A stretch of DNA of 64,000 nucleotides. It comes from Roseiarcus sp963732155. Its GTDB lineage: Bacteria; Pseudomonadota; Alphaproteobacteria; Rhizobiales; Beijerinckiaceae. Location: positions 1 through 64,000 of the forward strand of contig CAVSYB010000017.1 in assembly GCA_963732155.1 (NCBI GenBank), written 5' to 3'. The position numbers were made by a program, and so were the translations under genes. Under the pieces are notes generated by a model. It did no database searches. It saw only the letters and a program-made list of their open reading frames with translations, and was not told where the DNA came from. Positions 17,525 through 26,608 of the stretch are shown one piece after another (the stretch's first letter is position 1; every line of letters begins with the position of its first letter).

Positions 17525-19081
17525 ATGAGAGCGGTGAAACGTATCCTCTTGATGTTTGCGGCGATGGTTGCGGTTGCGGCGTCGGCGCGCGCCGCCGATC
17601 TTCCGACCGCCCCACCGGCTCCGGTCGCTCCGCCCACCCTCGCAGCCTGCGCGAGCGTCCAGGAGATCTTCGTCACCGATTGCCCGCTGACCTGGAACGG
17701 CATCACCTTCTACGGCGCTTTGGACGTCGGCGGCGGCTGGGTCAGCCACGGTTTGCCGGAAAACGGCTATAATTATGAGGGCGAATCGCTGGTCAACCGG
17801 AACGGCAACCACTCTCAATTCCTCATCGCGCCGAACAACCTGTCGCAGACCGGTGTGGGCCTCAAGGGCAAGGAAGAGCTTCTGCCCGGCTGGTCCGTCG
17901 TGTTCAACGCCTCGACCGGCATCAATCCGCAGTCCGGCCAGCTCGCAAACCTGGCGGCCACCAACACCATCAACGCCGGCCTCCCCCGGAGCAGCTATTC
18001 GTTCGCCGGCGACGGCGCGCGCGCCGGCCAGTTCTTCAACGACGAACTCTATGGGGGCATATCGTCCAGGGATTTCGGCACGCTGACCTTCGGTCGTCAG
18101 CGCGCGCTCGGCACCGATGCGATGCTCGCCTACGATCCGGCCGGCGGCGCCTATGCCTTTTCGTTCATCGGCTATAACGGCCTTATGGCCGGCGGCGGCG
18201 ATACCCAGGACACCCGATGGGACGACGCCCTGAAGTATCGCATCGCTTATGGCCCGGTCCATTTCGGCGCGGCGTATAAATTCGCCGACGGTCAGGGCGG
18301 CTGCTATTCCGCCTCCGCCGCGTGGACGGCGTCCACCTGTACGCAGGAAGCGCCGCATAACTCCGCCTTTGGCTTCGATTTCGGCGGAGACTACGGCAAT
18401 TTCTCGGGCGACGTCGTCGTTCAACATGTCAACCAGGCGATCAGCGTCGTCAACCCCTTGCTGGGGCCAACGAGTCTGACGCAGCCCTATCAGTCGACCG
18501 CCGACAGCATCAATACGAACCCGATCAACGGGGCCAATCTGATCGGAACGAACAACACCGAATATGGCATCGTGACCGACAACACCGCCGTTATGCTCGC
18601 CGCCAAATATACCTGGGACCCGTTCAAGCTGTATGGCGGCTACGAACACATTCTGATGCTCAACCCCGCGAACCCGTTGGGCGTCGGCGCCACCGCCCAG
18701 GGCGACTATCTGCTGAGCGGCGTCGAAGACAACAATCTCGATTCTCCAAAGATCGTGCAGGTCTTCTGGACGGGTGTGAAATACGCTTACAATAGCAAGA
18801 CCGACTTCACTTTGTCCTACTATCATGAAGTGCAGAACGATTTCCGTGTTCCGTCGTCCTGCGGGGCGGCCGCCGGTTTCCGCAGCTCCTGCGCGGGCAC
18901 GCTCGACGAAGTTTCGCTCTATGCGGATTATCACTTCACCAAGCGCTTCGACGTATATGCCGGCATTGCGTATTCCGACGTCACCGGCGGTCTGGCCATC
19001 GCCATTCCCCACGGCCCCGGGGTCCCTTACTACTTCAACAACAACATTGCCCCGACGGTTGGCGCGCGTTACGCCTTCTGA
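17525..19081 (+). CDS. Outer-membrane porin (alphaproteobacterial type)
   Basis: This 518-residue protein has a signal peptide (MRAVKRILLMFAAMVAVAAS then ARA, cleavage before ADLP). A proline-rich linker and a cysteine pair near residues 41 and 52 follow. The rest alternates short beta strands with aromatic girdles, including FYGALDVGGGW, GTLTFGRQRALGTD and DFTLSYYHEVQNDF. It ends in VGARYAF, and the terminal phenylalanine is the usual sorting signal for outer-membrane insertion. It should form a trimeric diffusion pore. A broken transposase starts immediately after the stop codon. Confidence 0.88.
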   Translation: MRAVKRILLMFAAMVAVAASARAADLPTAPPAPVAPPTLAACASVQEIFVTDCPLTWNGITFYGALDVGGGWVSHGLPENGYNYEGESLVNRNGNHSQFLIAPNNLSQTGVGLKGKEELLPGWSVVFNASTGINPQSGQLANLAATNTINAGLPRSSYSFAGDGARAGQFFNDELYGGISSRDFGTLTFGRQRALGTDAMLAYDPAGGAYAFSFIGYNGLMAGGGDTQDTRWDDALKYRIAYGPVHFGAAYKFADGQGGCYSASAAWTASTCTQEAPHNSAFGFDFGGDYGNFSGDVVVQHVNQAISVVNPLLGPTSLTQPYQSTADSINTNPINGANLIGTNNTEYGIVTDNTAVMLAAKYTWDPFKLYGGYEHILMLNPANPLGVGATAQGDYLLSGVEDNNLDSPKIVQVFWTGVKYAYNSKTDFTLSYYHEVQNDFRVPSSCGAAAGFRSSCAGTLDEVSLYADYHFTKRFDVYAGIAYSDVTGGLAIAIPHGPGVPYYFNNNIAPTVGARYAF

Positions 19082-19593
19082 CTATTCGCGGCGCACTGCA
19101 CATAGGCGGCGTCCAGCCGGACATAGGGCCAGTCGCCTTCGAGCGGGCGCTCGCGGAAGGCTTTCGCGCGCCCGTCGATCTCCTCGCAGAGCCGCGACGC
19201 GTGGCTCTTGGAGACGCCGCAGCCGCCCATCGCCTTGACCAGGTCGTCGACCGAGCGGGTCGAGACGCCCTGGACTTAGGCTTCCGGGATCACGGCGGCG
19301 AGCGCCTTCTCGGCCGTCCGGCGCGGCTCCGGGAAGCTCGGAAAACAGGAGCCGTTGCGCAGCCCGGGAATGCGCAGCGCGACCGTCCCGGCGCGCGTTT
19401 CCCAGTTTCTGTCGCGACAGCCGTTGCGCCGGGCGAGCCGGTCGGGCGAGCGCGCGCTGTGCGCCGCCCCGGTCCTGGCGCCGACCTCCGGCTCCATCAG
19501 CCGTTCGGCCGCCAAGCCGATCGTCTCGCTCAAGATATCCGCGTCGGCGGCCTCCTCCACGAACGCACGAAGATTCATTATCTCGTCGGTCAT
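19082..19593 (-). pseudogene. Truncated IS256-family transposase with internal stop
   Basis: ATG at 19593, preceded by GAGGAA, opens a frame that begins MTDEIMNLRAFVEEAADADI and continues AAERLMEPEVGA, NWETRAGTVALRIPGLRNGS and FPSFPEPRRTAEKALAAVI, the classic IS256 N-terminus. A TAA at 19276-19278 replaces the tyrosine or similar codon before VQGVSTRSVDDLVKAMG. The frame resumes through LCEEIDGRAKAFRERPLEGD and the first catalytic Asp in VRLDAAYV. Similarity then ends at the porin stop codon. The rest of the catalytic core is missing, so it is inactive. Confidence 0.88.
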
Positions 19594-19863
19594 TGGGGTT
19601 CCTCGGTTGCGTTGAGCTTGGCGACCCGACCCTGCCGGAGAATCGCCAAGGGACCGTCGCAAGCCGCTCGCTCGCTACGGCGCCAGGAACAGCGCGCTTC
19701 GCTAGCGGCTTGCTCCCGCCGCGCCACACCACCGGGTGGGACACGGCCGGTCTCGCCGATCTCGGGCGCGGTTGTCACTGCGGGAACGGCGCACCCGGCG
19801 GACGGCTCCTTAGCTCCTGACCATGGATGGGCAGCCCGCTCTTCCTCGACAAGGAGACATCAC

Positions 19864-20046
19864 ATGACCAGCAAGACGATCTATGCCATCGCAGCTCTTC
19901 TCGCCTTGGGCGGCGGCGCGTTCGCGCCTGCCTCGGCAATGGCCGGCGTACGGCACGGCGCCGTCTTTCACAACAATGCCAAGTGCGGCGTCAACGGCGT
20001 CATCCCCGGGGGCACGCTTCGGGGGATCAGCTGCCGCCTGCGATAA
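19864..20046 (+). CDS. Small secreted protein of unknown function
   Basis: This 60-residue frame starts at an ATG with a strong AAGGAG nine bases upstream. Its signal peptide is MTSKTIYAIAALLALGGGAF, cleaved probably after the following APASAMA. The mature part is about 33 residues, basic, with two cysteines (NAKCGVNG and GISCRLR) that could form one disulfide. No family is recognised. It stands alone between the IS256 remnant and a 318-base gap. The ribosome-binding site and clean signal peptide make it likely to be real. Confidence 0.55.
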   Translation: MTSKTIYAIAALLALGGGAFAPASAMAGVRHGAVFHNNAKCGVNGVIPGGTLRGISCRLR

Positions 20047-20364
20047 GCCAGCAAACGAAACCCACCGGGTTTGGTCTGGCGCGTTGGCGACAGAGGCGAG
20101 CGCACCGTCGTAACCGGCGCGCTCGCCAAAAAGATGAAGCCGCAATCGTGTGAGATCCCCTACAATGATCGCTTTTGGCTCGGTCTTTTGCTCTCGCCAG
20201 GGCCTTCGCCAACGCGAGGAGCAGCTTCGCCATTCCCGATCCGGGCGCCAACGAGATACAACTTCGTCGAATGAGTTTATTCGACACGGGCGCGGAAGCA
20301 GGGAAGCGGCGCCGCCGGTCCCAGCGTTACCGACGCCGAGCGGCCGTCGTCCCGATGTTCGCCG
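20047..20364. other. Intergenic stretch, no gene seen
   Basis: About 318 bases between the small secreted protein and the 3' end of the dienelactone-hydrolase-like gene. Short frames occur on both strands but show no family features, and no strong hairpin was found. It lies downstream of both flanking genes. Confidence 0.5.
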
Positions 20365-21261
20365 TCAGGCCCTCAGGTATCTGTTGAACCAATCCAGCGT
20401 GCGGCCCCACGCTTCCTTGGCCGCCGCTTCGTCGTAACGAGGCGTCGTGTCGTTGTGGAAGCCATGGTTGGCGCCCTTGTAGATATGACCTTCATGCGGC
20501 ACATGCGCCGCCGACAGCGCGGCGTCGAAAGCCGGCCACCCGGAAGTGATGCGCGAATCGAGCTCGCCGTATTGGGCGTTGACCGGGGCCTTGATCCTGG
20601 CGACGTCGCCGGCGCTCGGCTGGCCGCCGTAGAACGGAACGGCGGCGTCGAGATCCGAGCCCATTCGCACCGCCAGTTGATTGACCACGGTTCCCCCGAA
20701 GCAGAAGCCGACAGCGCCAAGTTTACCGGCGCCATCGGGACGCGACTTCAGCCACATCGCCGCCGCGAGGAAGTCTTCCATCATCCTGGCGGCGTCGACC
20801 TGGCGGAACAGCGCCGCGCCTTTCTCGTCGTCCCCGGGATAACCGCCGACAGACGTCAGCCCATCCGGCGCGAACGCGATGAAACTCGCGATCGCGAGTC
20901 GTCGGGCGACGTCTTCGATATACGGGTTAAGTCCACGGTTTTCGTGGATGACGAGAACGCAGGGGAGTTTGTCGGCGTTCGCCGGCCGCGCGAGGTAACC
21001 CCTGATCCGCCCGTTCCCTTGCGGCGATGGGACGACGTCATATTCGACCCTGATACGAGGGTCGTCCGGCGGGACCTGGATCGCCCACGCATAATTCGGC
21101 TTGAGCATTTGGAACAGCGCCGCCGCCGTCAATCCGCCGACCGCAAACTTCTGCGCGCGGTTCAGGAAGTCGCGACGGCTCATCCCGCCGTGAACATAGC
21201 CGTCGAAGAGATTCAAGAGCTCCTGCGGGAAATCCGACGCCTTCTTGCGTTCCACGGCCAT
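20365..21261 (-). CDS. Tat-exported dienelactone hydrolase family protein
   Basis: This 298-residue alpha/beta hydrolase has a twin-arginine export signal (MSRRDFLNRA at residues 31-40, then a hydrophobic stretch). The triad is a cysteine nucleophile in AVGFCFGGTVV, an aspartate in YGELDSRI and a histidine in ANHGFHND. A glutamate in VIHENRGLNPYI matches the regulatory Glu of dienelactone hydrolase. The periplasmic location, unlike catabolic DLH, leaves the substrate open. GAGGAG directly before ATG at 21261 fixes the start. Confidence 0.87.
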   Translation of the reverse strand: MAVERKKASDFPQELLNLFDGYVHGGMSRRDFLNRAQKFAVGGLTAAALFQMLKPNYAWAIQVPPDDPRIRVEYDVVPSPQGNGRIRGYLARPANADKLPCVLVIHENRGLNPYIEDVARRLAIASFIAFAPDGLTSVGGYPGDDEKGAALFRQVDAARMMEDFLAAAMWLKSRPDGAGKLGAVGFCFGGTVVNQLAVRMGSDLDAAVPFYGGQPSAGDVARIKAPVNAQYGELDSRITSGWPAFDAALSAAHVPHEGHIYKGANHGFHNDTTPRYDEAAAKEAWGRTLDWFNRYLRA

Positions 21262-21425
21262 CTCCTCAGTCGGCCCGAGTCTATGAGGATTTTCTGCGCG
21301 GGAGAATGTCGAATGGGCGATGTCCGGCTCAAGTTCCCGTGAGCCGCCGCCCAACCGCGGGCGACTTCCGCGCAGATTGTTCGAAGGGCCGGCTGTGATT
21401 TGACCCGAAAGGGTCGCCGGCTGTT

Positions 21426-22526
21426 TCAGGATTTGCGACCCGGCGAGCCGCATCGCGCCGCGGCTCGACAAGGGTTGAGCGGCGCCTCGCCCGCGAGATA
21501 GCGGCGGATTTCCTCGGCGGCCGCTTCGGCGGCGCGCTCGATGGTCCTGGCCGAGGCGCCCGCAATATGCGGCGTCAAGGTGACGTTCTCCAGTCTCAGC
21601 AGTTCAAGATCAGCCGGCGTCGGCTCGGCCGCGAAGGTTTCGAGCGCCGCCCCGCGAAGACGGCCCGACTTCAGCGCTTCGGTCAGCGCGTCGTAGTCGA
21701 CCAGCGGACCGCGGGCGGTGTTGACGAAATAGGCACCCGCACGCATCGCCCCGAATTGCTCACGGCCGATGAATCCGCGAGTCTCGTCGGTCAGGCGGGC
21801 ATGCAGGGTGACGATGTCGCTTTCGCCAAGCAGGTCCTCGAGCGCGACGTGGCGCACGCCGTCCCGGATGTCCTCGACCGACAATTGAACGTAAGGGTCG
21901 GCGACTAGGATTCGGCTGCCGAACGCCCTCAGAAGGCGCACGACCTTGGTCCCGATGTGGCCGTAACCGACAACTCCCACCGTCATCTGGGACAGCTCGC
22001 GGCCGACATGGTCGGCGCGATAGAGGTCTCCCCGCCACAGCCCCTTGCGCAAGGCGTCGTGGCCGCGCGTGACAAGGCGCGTCTCGGCGATGATGACGCC
22101 GATGGTGAATTCCGCGACGGCCGAGGCGTTGCGTCCCGGCGCATTGGCGACCACAACGCCGTGGCTTCGGGCGGCCGCCATATCGATGTTCACCGGACCG
22201 CCGCGGGCCGCGACGATCAGCTCGAGACCCGGCAGGCGCTCGAACATCGTCGCCGAAAACGGCGCCAGCTGGGTCACGACGACGGCCGCGCCGCGCGCCC
22301 AATGGACAATCTCGTCGGGATCGCCCTGATATTCCTTCAGCCCATCCATGCCAGGCTCGGCGTAGCCGTGCCGCATCGGTTGGTCCGGCCACGGCAGTTC
22401 GAAGGTCTGAATGTCGAGCGGCCCCGCGCAGCGGGCGCGGATCGCCGCTTCGAACGCCGCCGGCGTCATGAATCGGTCGCCGATGATCACGATCCGCGGC
22501 CTTCGTCCTGACGATTGAATGGTCAC
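21426..22526 (-). CDS. D-isomer-specific 2-hydroxyacid dehydrogenase
   Basis: This NAD-dependent dehydrogenase has about 366 residues. The Rossmann motif is VGVVGYGHIGTKVV. The catalytic residues are the Arg in NTARGPLVD, the Glu in ALETFAAEP and the His in LTPHIAGAS. The substrate loop is IVAARGGPVNID. It looks most like phosphoglycerate-dehydrogenase-type or erythronate-like enzymes, but the substrate cannot be told. The start is GTG at 22526, preceded by GAGGGGG; its GTGA overlaps the stop of an upstream remnant frame. The N-terminal catalytic part is longer than in D-lactate dehydrogenases. Confidence 0.82.
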   Translation of the reverse strand: MTIQSSGRRPRIVIIGDRFMTPAAFEAAIRARCAGPLDIQTFELPWPDQPMRHGYAEPGMDGLKEYQGDPDEIVHWARGAAVVVTQLAPFSATMFERLPGLELIVAARGGPVNIDMAAARSHGVVVANAPGRNASAVAEFTIGVIIAETRLVTRGHDALRKGLWRGDLYRADHVGRELSQMTVGVVGYGHIGTKVVRLLRAFGSRILVADPYVQLSVEDIRDGVRHVALEDLLGESDIVTLHARLTDETRGFIGREQFGAMRAGAYFVNTARGPLVDYDALTEALKSGRLRGAALETFAAEPTPADLELLRLENVTLTPHIAGASARTIERAAEAAAEEIRRYLAGEAPLNPCRAAARCGSPGRKS

Positions 22527-22684
22527 GCGACCCCCTCGGCCATTCGCATCGGCATCGAACCCGGTTGGCGGTCGGCGAAAGGATGATGGGGCGAGGCGTC
22601 GGCGGTCATGTCGGTGAGGAGCCCGGTTTTCAAAGGATCGCGCTTGCAGACCAGGTCGAAGCAGACGAGATCGGGCGATTCGCC
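22523..22684 (-). pseudogene. 3' remnant of an unidentified gene
   Basis: The minus frame ending in TGA at 22523-22525 carries about 53 codons with natural protein character (GESPDLVCFDLVCKRDPLKT, then GLLTDMTADASPHHPFADRQ and PGSMPMRMAEGVA). Its stop overlaps the GTG of the hydroxyacid dehydrogenase as GTGA, the usual sign of an operon partner. Further upstream the frame runs into antisense of the GH2 gene without a plausible start. I read it as the tail of a decayed gene; no family is recognised. The remaining bases up to 22851 hold nothing else I can support. Confidence 0.3.
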
Positions 22685-22851
22685 CGCCCGGACCCGATTG
22701 CGAATTTGGCGACCGTCTGATCGCGGGGGCGTCGGTCGGCTCGATTTGTCGCCGTGAGTTAAATTGCAGGGACGGTCGAGGCGCGGGGCGGCGTCTGCCC
22801 CTTTTAGCGTCGGCCCGGACCCACGACAACAACGGCGACGCGCGGGAGCCG

Positions 22852-25554
22852 TCAACTGGCGGCGAGAGCCGCCAGCAGGTGCGGCGCGAGCGGGTTCTGC
22901 GCCGCCTTCGCCGACGTCAGGTCGAAGGTCGACACGGTGATCCAGGCCCTGCCGAGGAAGCTTCGCTTGGCGAAGGCGGCGGCGAGATGCAACCAGCCGA
23001 CCGCCATGCCGGCGTCGACCAGTCCCGCGAAGGCCGTCGAGGGAAAGCCTGTCAGGACGTAGCCCGGCAGGAGGCCGCTCCAATGCTCGTCGAGCATCGG
23101 GCCGTTCGGCAGGCTGGCCCACGGACCATCCGTGCGCCGCCAGCTGAAAGCCCCCATCCACTGGCCGTCCCTCGGCGTTCCCTCGCGGGACTTGAGCAGC
23201 ATGGAGGGAAAGTTGTGGCGGTCGCTCGGCGGCGGCTCGCGCTGCGGATCGATCAACGCGTCCGGCTCGTTGGCGATCAGCAAGACCTTGCGGCCGGCGA
23301 GCAGCCCTTCTCGCACCGGGGTCGTCAGGCGGGTCGCCACGACGACGTCCGCGCGGTCCGGCGTCGCGGCGCCGTTCGGCCAGTCGACCGCAGCGAGCGC
23401 GCTTCCAGCCCCTTCGTCGATCGGAAACAGCGACGGCGAGCGGCCTGGAAGCGGCGGCACGATGCAGAATTCGAGGGTGTTGCGCGACAACAGGCGGCCC
23501 TCGCGGTCGCGCGCTTCGAGCTCGAGCGGGACGATCGTGATCGCCTCGACCGCGCCGGCCGCCAGCGTGATCGTCATCGGTTGCGATCCGATTGCGACCT
23601 CGCCGCTTTGCCCCGCGAAGCGCCAGGCGAGCCTTGAGCCCGGCGGCGCCTCTGCGGGTCCGGCGAGCCGCGCCACGGCCTCGAGGCGCTCGCCGACCCG
23701 CATGGAGGTGCGCGGCGCGCGCGCGATAACGAGCCACGGCTGCTGCAGCCCGGCGAGCCGCCCGGCGAAGGCGCGCGGGCGGTTGAGGACGTCCATGAGG
23801 CCGTTCGACTCCCACTGCACGTCGTTGAGTTCGGTGATCACATAGCCGGAGATCGCCTGTTCCCAGCGCAGGGTTTCGATCTGGTGTTTGAGGGCGCGGT
23901 GCTGCAGGTCCTGCGCCGCTTCGACGAAGCCGTCGAGGTCGCCGAACATCGGCGCGAGTCCGGCGTCGCGGAAGCGCGTTTCGATCCCGTGCGGATAAGC
24001 GGCGCCGCCGTTCCACTCGTGGCCGCTCTCGAACCACCAGGGCTCGCGGCCGTCCCTGGCGAGGATATCGCGCGGATGGGGCAGTCCCCAGACGCCGAAC
24101 TCCGAGCACACCAGCGGTTCGTCGCCCCGCTTCTGCGCATCGCCGTGCGGCGACCACGCAAAGGCCGCGCGCGCTGCGAAGGCTTGCGCCGTCGCGGCGA
24201 AGGCTTCGTTCTGGTGCGGGAAGCCGTTGTACCAGTGAAAGTCCTCGATGTCGGTCTTGAGGTGATAGTTGCGCGGAAAACACGCGGAGTTGTCGACCAG
24301 CAGGCTGCCGGGGATCAGCGCCTTCGCCGCGTCGAACGTCTCGATCAGCCAACGACGGTCGTCCGGATTGTCGTCGAGATCAATTCCCCATCCTTCGTTG
24401 AACAAGGTCCAGACGCAGACGGCCGGATGATGCCCGTGGTTGACGACGGAGCTGCAAAACGTCTCCCGCAAGGCCTCGCGCGTCGAGGGCGCGAGGAACT
24501 GCGCGTAGGGCATGTCGAGCCAGACGACGAGGCCGAGCCGGTCGGCCAGATCGAAATAGACCCGGTCCGGAATCTTGACGTGGCAGCGCAGCGTGTTGAG
24601 CCCCATCGCCTTGGCGTTGCGGAACCGCTGCTCGAGAAACGCCTCGCTCGGCGGCCGGCTCTCTTCCTCCGGGTGCCAGTCCTGATCGAGCGCGCCGGAC
24701 ATGAAAAAGGGCTCGCCGTTCAGCAACAGGCGCCCGTTTCCGGCCTCGAAGCGCCGGAAGCCGACCGTCCGCTCCAGCCGGTCGATCGCCGCCCCGCCGC
24801 GTATCACTTCGACGGCGAGCGCGTAGAGGTTGGGAGCGTCCGGCGACCAGGCGTCCGGTCGTGAAACGGCTATTTCAATTTCGAATTCCCTCGAAGCGAG
24901 ATCGACTTCGCCGCTCCCGGCAACCGCCCCCTCGCGCCGCGCGGTTACGCGCAGCCGCACCGGCGCGGGCGTCGAAAGTCTGCCCTTGACGACGACGGTC
25001 CCCGCCGCGAGGTCGTAGGTCGTTCGCACCGCCAGCTCGCGGACATGGACCGCATCGCGCGCCTCGAGGCGCGCGGGCTTCCAGATTCCACCCTGAACGC
25101 CATACCAATCCTGTTTGCCGGCGAGCGACTGGCTGAAGCGGCCGCCATTACGGTCGTCGGGCGTGCGCGCCTCGACGCCGAGAACAAACGCCGTCTTGCC
25201 GTCGAGGGCGCCAGTCAGGTCGACCTCGATCGGCGTCCAACCGTTTGCGTGAACGGCGACCGGCGCATCGTCGACTGAAATGACGGATTCGTGGAAGACG
25301 CCTTCCATGACGAGGATAACGCTCCTCCCCGTCCAGTCGGACGGGATGTCGATCCGGCGGCGGTAGCGCCCGGTCCCCTGGGCGTTGCGCAGGGCGGCGA
25401 ACTGGGCCTGCCAGGTCCCCGGCGACCGGATGCGATGGCCATCGCCGCTCAAACCGGCCCCTGCGCCCTCAAAGGAAAAGTCCCACAAGCCGTCGAGATC
25501 GAGGCCTCGGCGTAAATCGGCCAGCTTGCGGCCATCAGAGGAAGCTGCGGACAT
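22852..25554 (-). CDS. Glycoside hydrolase family 2 (beta-galactosidase-like)
   Basis: This cytoplasmic enzyme of 900 residues has no signal peptide. The jelly-roll sugar-binding domain comes first (GTWQAQFAA to GGIWKPARLE), then immunoglobulin-like domains, then the TIM barrel with the acid/base Glu in VWTLFNEGWG (about residue 388) and the nucleophile Glu in VCSEFGVWG (about 483). GSMNTLRCHVKIP-like barrel strand LNTLRCHVKIP is typical. Beta-galactosidase, beta-glucuronidase and arabinosidase specificities occur in the family, so the substrate is open. GGAG precedes ATG at 25554. It diverges from the ArsR-type regulator across a shared operator. Confidence 0.85.
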   Translation of the reverse strand: MSAASSDGRKLADLRRGLDLDGLWDFSFEGAGAGLSGDGHRIRSPGTWQAQFAALRNAQGTGRYRRRIDIPSDWTGRSVILVMEGVFHESVISVDDAPVAVHANGWTPIEVDLTGALDGKTAFVLGVEARTPDDRNGGRFSQSLAGKQDWYGVQGGIWKPARLEARDAVHVRELAVRTTYDLAAGTVVVKGRLSTPAPVRLRVTARREGAVAGSGEVDLASREFEIEIAVSRPDAWSPDAPNLYALAVEVIRGGAAIDRLERTVGFRRFEAGNGRLLLNGEPFFMSGALDQDWHPEEESRPPSEAFLEQRFRNAKAMGLNTLRCHVKIPDRVYFDLADRLGLVVWLDMPYAQFLAPSTREALRETFCSSVVNHGHHPAVCVWTLFNEGWGIDLDDNPDDRRWLIETFDAAKALIPGSLLVDNSACFPRNYHLKTDIEDFHWYNGFPHQNEAFAATAQAFAARAAFAWSPHGDAQKRGDEPLVCSEFGVWGLPHPRDILARDGREPWWFESGHEWNGGAAYPHGIETRFRDAGLAPMFGDLDGFVEAAQDLQHRALKHQIETLRWEQAISGYVITELNDVQWESNGLMDVLNRPRAFAGRLAGLQQPWLVIARAPRTSMRVGERLEAVARLAGPAEAPPGSRLAWRFAGQSGEVAIGSQPMTITLAAGAVEAITIVPLELEARDREGRLLSRNTLEFCIVPPLPGRSPSLFPIDEGAGSALAAVDWPNGAATPDRADVVVATRLTTPVREGLLAGRKVLLIANEPDALIDPQREPPPSDRHNFPSMLLKSREGTPRDGQWMGAFSWRRTDGPWASLPNGPMLDEHWSGLLPGYVLTGFPSTAFAGLVDAGMAVGWLHLAAAFAKRSFLGRAWITVSTFDLTSAKAAQNPLAPHLLAALAAS

Positions 25555-25601
25555 GGATCGCTCCAGACGGCCGGCGGCGCGGCGGGCGCATCCGTCCGCC
25601 G

Positions 25602-25637
25602 CTCTTAAAATATCTGAAAAGCTGATACATCGTTGGG
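25602..25637. promoter_or_regulatory. Putative operator shared with the GH51 promoter (site A)
   Basis: The stretch tcttaaaatatctgaaaagc followed by tgatacat lies between the divergent GH2 and regulator genes in an AT-rich island. A near-copy stands before the GH51 gene at 31120-31147. Both contain a TATC-N9-GATA dyad and the block CTGATACA. It is the obvious candidate binding site for the adjacent ArsR-type regulator. Confidence 0.5.
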
Positions 25638-25663
25638 CGCGGCGAACAGGGGCGGAGCAAGGC

Positions 25664-26594
25664 GTGTCGCGGAATTTTCTGGTCATCAATCCCGAGGAGC
25701 GCCCGGACGTGCTGCGCGGCCTGGCGTCGCCTGCCCGCGTCCGCATCCTGCGGCTGCTGCATCGCCAGGCGGGCGCCAACGTCAATGAAATCGCCGCGGC
25801 GCTCGACCTGCCCCAGTCGACTGTTTCGTCCAATCTGCAGATTCTCGAAGCGGCGGGCTTGGTTAGAACCGAGACGCGCAAGGGCCGCAAAGGCAATCAG
25901 AAGCTTTGCTTCTCCGCTTTTGACGAACTGCTCGTCATGATCCGCGACGATCCCGCCGGGACTCAAGCCGACGTGATCGAAGTCGCGATGCCGATCGGGC
26001 TTTATACGAGCTGCGAGGTCAGCGCGCCTTGCGGGCTGTGCTCGCCGCAAGGCATTATCGGGTTGCTCGACGTCCCCGGCACCTTCCTCAACCCCGACCG
26101 GATGAACGCGGGACTGATGTGGTTCACCCGCGGCTTTGTCGAGTATCAGTTTCCCAACAATGCGCGCCTCGTCGACAAGTCGGTCGTCGCGCTCGAATTT
26201 TCGTTGGAAATGTCCTCCGAAGTGCCGGGGACGTCGGCCGACTGGCCCTCCGACATCACGGTCGCGATCAATGGCCGGGAGATCGGAATGTGGACGAGCC
26301 CCGGCGATTTCGGCGACAAGCGCGGCGCCTATACGCCGGACTGGTGGAAGCTGAAAGGCAGTCAGTACGGCAAGCTCAAAAGCTGGCGCGTCGCGCCGGA
26401 AGGGTCGTTCGTCGACGGCGCCAGGATCTCGTCGCTGACGCCCGACGATCTCGACATTTCCGCCCATCACTCGAATTCGGCTCAGGATCGAGGTCAAGCC
26501 GGACGCCCGACACCCCGGGGGGGTCAATATATTCGGCCGCGGTTTCGGCAATTACGATCAGAACATCGTGCTTCGCCTGACGACCGAAGCTTGA
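25664..26594 (+). pseudogene. ArsR-type regulator of arabinoside genes, one-base frameshift near the C-terminus
   Basis: An N-terminal winged HTH (LRGLASPARVRILRLLHRQ, VNEIAAALDLPQSTVSSNLQ) is fused to a ligand domain with GLYTSCEVSAPCGLC, IGLLDVPGTFLNPDRMNAGL and MWTSPGDFGDKRGAYTPDWW. The frame breaks at 26474-26475 in tcgaattcgg. Removing one A restores HHSIRLRIEVK and then HPGGVNIFGRGFGNYDQNIV, ending in TGA at 26592-26594. Unshifted, translation runs on antisense to the ATPase gene. GGAG precedes the GTG start. A sequencing error is possible; if the shift is real, about 39 residues of the ligand domain are lost. Confidence 0.8.
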
Positions 26595-26608
26595 CCGACC
26601 CGAGCGCA

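Noticed and set aside
22685..24352. 609-codon minus frame over the GH2 gene
   Set aside because: It is a shadow of the GH2 gene in another frame; only its last ~53 codons, outside GH2, looked protein-like.
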